This document shows, piece by piece, positions 1 through 5,405 of a stretch of DNA of 7,790 bases. The position numbers and the translations under genes were made by a program. This stretch comes from Chlamydia trachomatis (GTDB taxonomy: Bacteria; Chlamydiota; Chlamydiia; Chlamydiales; JAAKFR01): assembly GCA_945861315.1 (NCBI GenBank), contig CAMAUB010000059.1, forward strand, positions 1 through 7,790, written 5' to 3'. How positions within the stretch are numbered: the stretch's first letter is position 1; each line of letters opens with the position of its first letter. The notes beneath the pieces were generated by a model. It searched no databases and was not told the DNA's origin. It saw only the letters and a program-made list of their open reading frames with translations.

Positions 1-145
1 CTGCGAAGAATATGCGGCTGGGATAGTCTACGAGAAATACCGAGTAAATCAACTTTCTCAAGAGCATTTGAGGAATTTTCTGTATCTAAGTTGCCAGAAG
101 TTGTTCATCAAAGAGTCATTAAAGAACTCTATGAAGGATCCTATA
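1..145 (+). pseudogene. Transposase remnant, truncated at both ends
   Basis: The first frame is open from base 1 and reads LRRICGWDSLREIPSKSTFS, followed by RAFEEF and a helix containing LPEVVHQRVIKEL. The arrangement of an 'LRR.CG' block, then 'IPS..TFSRAFEEF' and a basic helix resembles the N-terminal (DUF772-like) region of IS4/IS5/IS1182-type DDE transposases. That is recognition from memory, not a search. The beginning lies outside the window. Recognisable similarity stops after about 48 codons (YEGSYI), exactly where the palindromic element starts. The frame then runs through the palindrome without meaning until TAA at 331-333. No downstream DDE catalytic segment follows, so the product cannot be functional. 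The remnant indicates past IS activity immediately upstream of the quinone operon. Confidence 0.7.
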
Positions 146-309
146 TATACCCAAACAACTTGAAAAGTCGGAATTTCGGCTGCGTCAAAGCCCCGGGCTT
201 GAACGATCGTAAACAACCCCATATTTTTAATATTGGGTCGTTTACGATCGTTCAATCGCGGGAGCTTTCACGTCAGCCCAAATCCGACTTTTCAAGTTGT
301 TTGGGTATA
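146..309. repeat. Long palindromic MITE-like element, full-length inverted repeat
   Basis: The 164-base segment folds on itself almost end to end. The outer arms TATACCCAAACAACTTGAAA (from 146) and its complement ending at 309 match through about 28 bases, to the TCGGA/TCCGA blocks. The middle is imperfect for about 26 bases. The inner arms TTGAACGATCGTAAAC (199-214) and GTTTACGATCGTTCAA (239-254) pair perfectly, flanking a short AT-rich loop near 222-232. It encodes nothing. The ends lie in TA-rich sequence, which would fit a TA target duplication as in IS630/Tc1-mariner-derived MITEs, but that is inference. It interrupts the transposase remnant. Alternatives are a structured RNA or a REP/BIME-type chromosomal repeat. 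The inverted-repeat structure is directly visible; the mobile nature is not proven. Confidence 0.85.
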
Positions 310-326
310 CACCCAAACAACTTGAA
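291..326. repeat. Hairpin of abutting terminal-repeat units
   Basis: TTCAAGTTGTTTGGGT (291-306) is followed after four bases (ATAC) by its exact complement ACCCAAACAACTTGAA (311-326). The second unit is also a direct copy of 149-164, the left end of the large palindrome. The right arm of the large palindrome can therefore pair either with its left arm 150 bases upstream or with this immediate neighbour, giving two mutually exclusive folds. The extra unit is probably the remaining tip of a second, tail-to-head copy of the element. No T-run follows, so it is not a standard intrinsic terminator. Confidence 0.85.
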
Positions 327-350
327 GAATTAATATTAATTCAGTACCAT
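322..350 (+). promoter_or_regulatory. Candidate sigma-70-type promoter of the operon
   Basis: TTGAAG (322-327, four of six consensus bases) and TACCAT (345-350, four of six) are separated by 17 bases. A start of transcription about seven bases downstream would fall at or next to the ATG at 359, giving a leaderless or nearly leaderless message. This agrees with the absence of any Shine-Dalgarno sequence before 359. The -35 box lies inside the last repeat unit, so the mobile element would have contributed part of the promoter. Both boxes are weak, and an upstream promoter outside the window is equally possible. Confidence 0.3.
327..342. promoter_or_regulatory. Perfect 16-bp AT-rich palindrome, possible operator
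   Basis: GAATTAATATTAATTC is identical to its reverse complement over all 16 bases. It begins directly at the end of the repeat units and ends 16 bases before the ATG of the DUF3604 gene. It falls almost exactly in the spacer between the proposed -35 and -10 boxes, a position where a dimeric repressor would act. A short AT-only palindrome can also arise by chance, so the operator role is only inferred. Confidence 0.35.
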
Positions 351-358
351 CTACCCTT

Positions 359-2224
359 ATGCGACGATCTATTTGCCTTACTGAACCATCCTCTACCCGT
401 GCGGGAGAGGTCGATACGTGGAAGTTCCACTACACTACTGCTGTTGCCCTGCCAAAGGGAGCAAAACTCAAATTTGACCTACAGTCTACGGGTCGTGAAA
501 TGGATTGGCAAACCCCCACCTCGAATCTCAAAGAGAAATCGAATGTCATCTACGCCTATCTTGAAGATGGGCATCCACTTGAAGCCACAGATATTGAGTC
601 TCATGAGTCAACCGTACCTCAATTTGAATTCACACTCCCATCAGCTTTAAAAGTTGGGCAGCAGATCTCATTTGTGATTGGAGCTCCCCCTAAAGCAAAG
701 CCAACAGAGGTTCAAGAAAAGGGAAATGGTGCGCAGCTCACTCTTCAAAGACGACGCCCCTTTTATCTCTATATAGACCCTAAAGGAAAAGGTGACTACG
801 AAGAACCAGAAGTCTTCTCCCTTGATATTCGTGGAAATAAACTTCATTCAATCAATATTTTAACTCCATCCTTTGTCGCTAAAAATAAGCGCTTTGATAT
901 CACTGTTCGTTTTGAAGATGAGTATGGTAATTTAACAAATTTTGCTCCTGAAGACACTTTGATTGATCTCTCTTATGAGCATTTACGAGAAAATCTAAAT
1001 TGGAAGCTTTTTGTTCCAGAAACAGGCTTTGTTGTGCTTCCAAACCTCTACTTTAATGAAGCGGGCATCTATAAAATTCAGCTGAAAAATATGAAGGCAG
1101 CGAGCGTCTTTACATCAGCCCCAATGAAATGCTTCCAAGAGAACGATCGCAATCTTTTTTGGGGTTTAATTCACGGAGAGTCAGAGCGTATTGACTCTGG
1201 AGATAATATTGAAACATGTCTGCGTTATTTCCGTGATGAGAGAGCACTTAATTTTTATGCCTCTTCTTGTTTTGAGCTTGAAGAGAGAACTTCACCAGAA
1301 ACATGGAAGCTGATCTCCCAAAATGTCGTTGATTTTAATGAAGAAGATCGCTTTGCAACTTTCTTAGGATTTCAATATCAAGGAGATGCAGGGCCTGAAG
1401 GGGTCAGACAAATCATCTATTGTAAAGATAACAAACCTCTACTTAAGCGCAAAGAAGCAAAAAACAACTCACTAGCTAAGATCTACAAGAGCATCAACCC
1501 CAAGGACATTATCTCTATTCCGTCATTCACAATGGGTAAAGGGCACCAGTTCGATTTCAAGAACTTTAATCCAGAGTTTGAGCGTGTTGTTGAGATCTAT
1601 AATGCTTGGGGATCGTCTGAGATGACCAAAAAAGAGGGAAACACACGTCCAATATCTGGAAATGTCAAAGAAACTTCTGAGGGATCTATTCTTGCTGCTT
1701 TGAAGAAAAACTGCCGCTTTGGATTTGTCGCAGGAGGACTTGATGACCGCGGTATTTATGCTAATTTCTATGAGAGTAATCAAACGCAATACTCCCCAGG
1801 TCTTACAGGAATCCTTTGTGAAAAGTATTCACGTGAGTCTATGTTTGATGCTCTATACAGACGTGCCTGCTATGCAACTACAGGAGCTCGCATCATTATA
1901 GGCTTTTATATTGCTGGACAGCAGATGGGCTCTGAGTTGACAACAGCTAAAAAAGTGGGCTTAGGTGTTAACCGCCACATCTCTGGTTATGTTGCTGGCA
2001 CAACTCAACTCAAAACGGTTGAAGTGATCCGTAATGGTGATGTGATTCACACCTTCACCCCAGATAGCTATCACTTTGACTACTATTATGATGACATGAT
2101 TGATCTTTCAAAAGTCACACTTGACCAAAAAGGAACTAAACCTTTTGCCTTCTATTACCTTCGGGTAACTCAAGAAGATGGGCATATGGGTTGGAGCTCT
2201 CCTATTTGGGTGGATCATGAATAA
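359..2224 (+). CDS. DUF3604 (PHP-like) family protein with degenerate metal site
   Basis: This 621-residue protein has no signal peptide or membrane segment, so it is probably cytosolic. The N-terminal ~260 residues look like beta-sandwich modules (ITVRFEDEYGNLT at 181-193, followed by NEAGIYKI). The C-terminal part carries DUF3604 landmarks: FWGLIHGES (267-275), FLGFQY (335-340), VVEIYNAWGSSE (410-421) and RACYATTGARI (502-512). Compared with the family patterns as I remember them (WGDLHGQS, GHQ.ND, P-H-H, SD.H), the Asp of the first motif is Leu270, the second is ASSC (301-304), the third is PSF (388-390) and the fourth is GLDDR (460-464). Only His272 remains, so catalysis is doubtful. An in-frame TGA at 323-325 limits the start; ATG 359 is the first usual start codon and lacks a Shine-Dalgarno. 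Its stop overlaps the next ATG by eight bases. Chlamydial relatives appear to occupy the same position before the futalosine genes (CT425 in C. trachomatis, from memory). Function unknown. Confidence 0.88.
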   Translation: MRRSICLTEPSSTRAGEVDTWKFHYTTAVALPKGAKLKFDLQSTGREMDWQTPTSNLKEKSNVIYAYLEDGHPLEATDIESHESTVPQFEFTLPSALKVGQQISFVIGAPPKAKPTEVQEKGNGAQLTLQRRRPFYLYIDPKGKGDYEEPEVFSLDIRGNKLHSINILTPSFVAKNKRFDITVRFEDEYGNLTNFAPEDTLIDLSYEHLRENLNWKLFVPETGFVVLPNLYFNEAGIYKIQLKNMKAASVFTSAPMKCFQENDRNLFWGLIHGESERIDSGDNIETCLRYFRDERALNFYASSCFELEERTSPETWKLISQNVVDFNEEDRFATFLGFQYQGDAGPEGVRQIIYCKDNKPLLKRKEAKNNSLAKIYKSINPKDIISIPSFTMGKGHQFDFKNFNPEFERVVEIYNAWGSSEMTKKEGNTRPISGNVKETSEGSILAALKKNCRFGFVAGGLDDRGIYANFYESNQTQYSPGLTGILCEKYSRESMFDALYRRACYATTGARIIIGFYIAGQQMGSELTTAKKVGLGVNRHISGYVAGTTQLKTVEVIRNGDVIHTFTPDSYHFDYYYDDMIDLSKVTLDQKGTKPFAFYYLRVTQEDGHMGWSSPIWVDHE

Positions 2225-2435
2225 CTTATTGATCACAATCATTGCAGCGATTATTTTGATGATTCTTGTTGTTGCGGCTCTTGGAATTGGTTGGTTGCTT
2301 TCAGGCAAAGACAGGCTGAGGAAGCGGTGCGGATGGCAACCTAAAGACAAGAGTTCATCAACTTGCCACATCTGTGGTGAAAAAAAGGAATGTGATCAAG
2401 ATGACGATGACTCTAAGCCTCGAACAAATAAGTGA
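2217..2435 (+). CDS. Small membrane Cys protein, NqrM-like (Na+-NQR maturation)
   Basis: The 72-residue product has one strong transmembrane helix (residues 4-28, rich in I/L/V/A), a basic stop-transfer stretch (KDRLRKR, 31-37), four cysteines (Cys38, Cys50, Cys53, Cys59) and an acidic tail (D60, D62-65). NqrM (DUF539), which helps insert Fe into the Na+-translocating NADH:quinone reductase, is about 70 residues long. It has the same order: helix, basic residues, CG, then a cysteine cluster 12-20 residues later. The match is by architecture and spacing from memory, not alignment; the CHICG...C pattern differs in detail from the usual C.C...C. ATG 2217 is preferred because ATGAATAA overlaps the previous stop. 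An in-frame ATG at 2178 would add 13 residues deep inside the DUF3604 gene. It overlaps mqnE by 35 bases. If not NqrM, it is a small metal-binding membrane protein. Confidence 0.8.
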   Translation: MNNLLITIIAAIILMILVVAALGIGWLLSGKDRLRKRCGWQPKDKSSSTCHICGEKKECDQDDDDSKPRTNK

Positions 2436-3480
2436 AAAAGCTTTAGGTGGCATTCGTTTAACTCCTGAAGAGGGACTCTACCTCTTAGAGCGAACTGATC
2501 CAAAAGAAATTGAAGAAGTGGGTAGGTTAGCAAACACTGTACGCAAAGAGCGCGTTGGTGATGTTGTGACATTTGCTAATTGCTACATGTTCTATCCCAC
2601 AAATCTTTGTGAACTTAACTGTCAATTTTGCTCCTTCTATGCCAAACCAGGATGGGATAAGGCGTGGTTTTGCTCTCCTGCAGAGGCAGAAGAAAAGCTT
2701 CGAAAGTTTTATGACAAAGGGCTAACTGAGGTGCACATCGTTGGAGGGCTTTGGCGCGATTGTGACCTCAATTACTATGAAGACCTATTCAAACGGATCA
2801 AAGGGATTGATGAGACTATCCACATCAAAGCACTCACTCCCGTTGAATATGACTTTCTAGCCAAACTGCATAACATCTCCATTGAAGAGGTATTAAAGCG
2901 GATGATCAGCTGGGGGCTAGGTTCTCTACCAGGTGGTGGAGCTGAGATCTTGGTTGAGGAAATTCGCAAGAAGATTGCTCCTGGAAAAATTAGCAGTGAT
3001 GCATTCATGGCCGTTCACGCTCTTGCACATAAACTCGGCTTGAAGACCAATATTACAATGCTTTTTGACCATATAGAATCAAATAATGATATTATCACCC
3101 ACCTGACTAAAGTTCGACAATTGCAAGATGAGACTCATGGCTTTAAGACATTTGTTCCTCTCAAATTTGGAGAGGAAGATAATGCCCTTGGCAAGCGGAA
3201 AAAACGACTGAACAAAAAAAACATCCCTCTTGTCTATGCGACCTGCCGTTTAATGCTCGATAACATTCCCAACATGAAAGTTCTTTGGAACTATATTGGT
3301 GTTGAAGAAGGACTTCAACTGCTAGAGTGGGGCGCCAACGATTTCTCTTCAACTAATCTTGAGGAGCGAGTCATCCTAATGGCTGGTGGCACAAAAGCAA
3401 AAATGGACAGCGAGCACATGATACAGCTAATCCGTAGCATAGGGCGCATCCCTTACCTTACAAACTCTTCAACAGTGTGA
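2401..3480 (+). CDS. mqnE: Aminofutalosine synthase, radical SAM
   Basis: MqnE joins the enolpyruvyl benzoate made by MqnA to SAM-derived adenosine, giving aminofutalosine, the second step of futalosine-route menaquinone synthesis in the cytosol. The 359-residue product has the radical-SAM cluster motif CELNCQFC (Cys70, Cys74, Cys77), HIVGGL (112-117), HIKALTPVE (141-149), SLPGGGAEI (175-183), GLKTNITMLFDHIE (213-226) and LQDETHGF (241-248). HIVGG and HIKA..-VE favour MqnE over the related cyclase MqnC. An MqnC role cannot be fully excluded without alignment. The His usual before PTN is replaced (CYMFYPTN, 61-68). Start: ATG 2401, preceded by AAGGA (2385-2389) about 11 bases upstream; GTG 2374 or ATG 2407 in the same frame are possible. 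It overlaps the NqrM-like gene by 35 bases and ends eight bases before mqnA. Confidence 0.93.
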   Translation: MTMTLSLEQISEKALGGIRLTPEEGLYLLERTDPKEIEEVGRLANTVRKERVGDVVTFANCYMFYPTNLCELNCQFCSFYAKPGWDKAWFCSPAEAEEKLRKFYDKGLTEVHIVGGLWRDCDLNYYEDLFKRIKGIDETIHIKALTPVEYDFLAKLHNISIEEVLKRMISWGLGSLPGGGAEILVEEIRKKIAPGKISSDAFMAVHALAHKLGLKTNITMLFDHIESNNDIITHLTKVRQLQDETHGFKTFVPLKFGEEDNALGKRKKRLNKKNIPLVYATCRLMLDNIPNMKVLWNYIGVEEGLQLLEWGANDFSSTNLEERVILMAGGTKAKMDSEHMIQLIRSIGRIPYLTNSSTV

Positions 3481-3488
3481 GACGATAC

Positions 3489-4178
3489 ATGAAAATTGGA
3501 ATTGTTGAGTACATCAATGCTTATCCATTTGCACTTGCTCTTGAAAAGTTCAATCCGACCCTAGCTCCTCCCACAACGATCAATCAACTTTTTCGGGATA
3601 ACCAGCTAGATATTTTTTTTGGAAGCTCCATTGAATCAATCAATACGCCTTATCTGCCCGATTTTTGTGTCGCCGCAAAAGGGGCCATTAAAAGTGTTAA
3701 CCTCTACACTAAAGTGCCTCCCACAAAGATCCAAAGCGTTAGATTAGATCCATGCAGTGCCACATCCAATGCACTTGCCAAAATTCTTTTGCGAGATCAC
3801 TGGAAGGTAGATCCCAAAATTGTGACAAATGGTGGAGATGCCTACATACAAATTGGAGATGCTGCACTTCTTAGCTCACCTTCCCCTGAATACAAAGTCA
3901 TTGATTTAGCCAGCGCTTGGTATGAAATGACAGCTCTTCCATTTGTCTTTGCCCTTCTTATGCATCGCCCCGGCTTAGACAATCGTGAAATTACCCATCA
4001 AATCAAAACCACTCTTGAGTGGAAAGAGCGCCACTGCGATCTTTTTCTTGAGAAAGCCGCAAAAAAATTTAACCTCTCAAGCAATTTTTTAGCTGCTTAT
4101 TTTAACCTATGTTGCTATCATCTGGGGCCCGAAGAAAAAAAAGGATTAGAACTTTTTGTACACTCGATCTGCCCCTGA
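3489..4178 (+). CDS. mqnA: Chorismate dehydratase
   Basis: MqnA removes water from chorismate to give 3-[(1-carboxyvinyl)oxy]benzoate, the entry step of the futalosine menaquinone pathway. The fold is that of a periplasmic-binding protein used as a cytosolic enzyme. Supporting landmarks in the 229-residue product are IGIVEYINAYPF (3-14), DIFFGSSIES (41-50), SATSNALAKILL (90-101, the family's SRTS..LLRILL block), QIGDAALL (121-128) and TALPFVFAL (148-156). It is shorter than the roughly 270-280 residues I expect for the family, and the Arg of SRTS is Ala. Start: ATG 3489 gives the usual N terminus beginning M-[KR]-I-G; the in-frame GTG 3477 would add four residues and overlap the mqnE stop. 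GTGAG at 3477-3481 may serve as a weak Shine-Dalgarno. The 3' end overlaps menG by 23 bases. Confidence 0.92.
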   Translation: MKIGIVEYINAYPFALALEKFNPTLAPPTTINQLFRDNQLDIFFGSSIESINTPYLPDFCVAAKGAIKSVNLYTKVPPTKIQSVRLDPCSATSNALAKILLRDHWKVDPKIVTNGGDAYIQIGDAALLSSPSPEYKVIDLASAWYEMTALPFVFALLMHRPGLDNREITHQIKTTLEWKERHCDLFLEKAAKKFNLSSNFLAAYFNLCCYHLGPEEKKGLELFVHSICP

Positions 4179-4842
4179 AACCATCCGCTCTTGCTTTGCA
4201 GATATTGCAGCAGATTACGACAAAGCCAATGCAATCAACTCACTTGGCCTTCACCATCTATGGAATCAAAAACTCATCAAATCGATGGGCTGTGGAACAA
4301 AACTCCTTGATTTATGCGCGGGGACAGGAGAGATTGCTCTTCGCTACTGCAAAACCTATCCCAATGTCGATGCAACACTTCTTGACTTTTGTCCCGAAAT
4401 GCTTGAGATTGCCAAAGCAAAATTGCCCAATATAAAGACACTTTGTGCGGATGTCCAAAAGATCCCTCTTCCAGATAAAAGTTTTGATGCGATTACAATT
4501 GCCTATGGGATTCGCAATGTGGAAAACCGCTCTCTTTGCTTTCAAGAAGTGCGCCGTTTACTCACTTCGAAGGGACATTTTGGCATTTTAGAATTGACCC
4601 GTCCAAAATCTTTTTTACTTAAACAACCTCACAAACTCTATACAAAAGCAATCTTGCCACTGATTGGAAAAATCCTTTCAGGTAATGCAGATGCTTACCG
4701 CTATCTCGCTTCAAGCATTCAAAACTTTACAACCCCACACGCCCTTTGTGATGAACTTATCAAAGCTGGCTTAATCCCAATTAAAACCATCTCCCTCTTC
4801 GGAGGGATAGCCTCAATTATTATTGCATGTCCATCATCCTAG
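4156..4842 (+). CDS. menG: Demethylmenaquinone methyltransferase (UbiE/MenG family)
   Basis: This SAM-dependent methyltransferase performs the last step of menaquinone synthesis, methylating the demethylmenaquinone ring at the membrane surface. The 228-residue product has F-DIAADYDKANAINSLGL (14-32, the family's 'F..IA..YD..N...S.G' start), the SAM-binding LLDLCAGTGEIAL (50-62), the second-strand acid in LLDF (75-78), ADVQKIPLPDKSFDAITIAYGIRNV (98-122) and YRYLASSIQNF (181-191). All are typical of UbiE/MenG. With MqnA and MqnE alongside, the menaquinone substrate is likely. Start: TTG 4156. An in-frame TAG at 4147-4149 excludes any start more than two codons earlier, and the first Met (residue 44) would remove conserved sequence. 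AAGGA (4141-4145) lies ten bases upstream. Length is normal for the family. It overlaps mqnA by 23 bases and maf by 16. Confidence 0.94.
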   Translation: MYTRSAPETIRSCFADIAADYDKANAINSLGLHHLWNQKLIKSMGCGTKLLDLCAGTGEIALRYCKTYPNVDATLLDFCPEMLEIAKAKLPNIKTLCADVQKIPLPDKSFDAITIAYGIRNVENRSLCFQEVRRLLTSKGHFGILELTRPKSFLLKQPHKLYTKAILPLIGKILSGNADAYRYLASSIQNFTTPHALCDELIKAGLIPIKTISLFGGIASIIIACPSS

Positions 4843-5405
4843 GTTCCAGCTCCCCAAGACGCAAAGAGATCTTGCAATTTTTCAACATTCCCTTTGAGCA
4901 ACTCTCTCCATCATTTGATGAAACATCTCACCCCTATAGCGGAGATGCAATTGCCTATGTCACCTCTCTTGCAGAGGAAAAAGCGCGCTCTATTCCCATT
5001 GATAACCGCATTATTTTGACAGCCGATACCGTCGTCCTTAAAGGGAAAACTCTCTATAACAAACCTGAATCTGAAGCACAAGCGCTTGAAATGCTACATG
5101 ATCTGAATGGCTCAACACATCTTGTTTATACAGCTTTAAGCTGCAAATTAGGTGCTCACCTTTTCACAGACTATGCAGAAACAAAAATTACATTTATAAA
5201 AGCTACTGATAACCAATTACTTGCTTACCACAAAGCTTTTAATGGCCTTGATAAGGCAGGAGGGTATGGCATTCAAAAGGGTGGAAGTATTATTGTGGAA
5301 AAAATTGAAGGGTGTTTTTATAACGTGATGGGGCTCCCCCTCTCCACTCTTCAGAAAGTATTACAAAGTGCAGGAGTTGAGCTATGGGATTATTTAACCT
5401 CTTAA
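4827..5405 (+). CDS. maf: Maf-family nucleoside triphosphate pyrophosphatase (dTTP/UTP type)
   Basis: Maf proteins hydrolyse non-canonical and some canonical nucleotides to monophosphates, a house-cleaning role in the cytosol. The 192-residue length is typical. Motifs in order: ILGSSSPRRKEIL (4-16), DETS (31-34), ADTVV with catalytic Asp67 (66-70), NKP (78-80), HLVYTAL (98-104), and DKAGGYGIQ (142-150) followed by IEGCFYNVMGLPL (160-172). The second Arg of SPRR and the AGGYGIQ loop point to the YhdE-like dTTP/UTP pyrophosphatase subgroup rather than the YceF-like m7GTP group. There is no Shine-Dalgarno close to ATG 4827 (GGAGG at 4801-4805 is too far), so translation is probably coupled to menG, which it overlaps by 16 bases. 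It overlaps the next gene by 22 bases. Confidence 0.95.
   Translation: MSIILGSSSPRRKEILQFFNIPFEQLSPSFDETSHPYSGDAIAYVTSLAEEKARSIPIDNRIILTADTVVLKGKTLYNKPESEAQALEMLHDLNGSTHLVYTALSCKLGAHLFTDYAETKITFIKATDNQLLAYHKAFNGLDKAGGYGIQKGGSIIVEKIEGCFYNVMGLPLSTLQKVLQSAGVELWDYLTS

Noticed and set aside
58..255. Minus-strand 65-codon open frame across the palindrome
   Set aside because: It is the mirror of the transposase fragment and the inverted repeat; no ribosome site or recognisable protein.
291..326. Hairpin as an intrinsic terminator for the upstream transposase
   Set aside because: The stem is strong, but it is followed by GAATTAATATTAATTC rather than a run of T, and its arms are explained by the repeat element.
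91..333. Plus-strand small protein beginning at TTG 91
   Set aside because: It is the same frame as the transposase remnant read through the palindrome; residues after about 145 are repeat DNA, not protein-like.
144..342. CRISPR-like array
   Set aside because: Only three copies of a 16-base unit in mixed orientation without regular spacers; the inverted arrangement fits a foldback element.
3613..3620. T8 tract within mqnA as a phase-variation site
   Set aside because: A single eight-base run in AT-rich coding DNA with the frame intact; no repeat units or strain comparison support switching.
4135..4158. A8 run in mqnA as a slippery site producing an MqnA-MenG fusion by frameshift
   Set aside because: The menG frame contains TAG at 4147-4149 between the A8 run and the menG start, so a shifted ribosome would stop at once.
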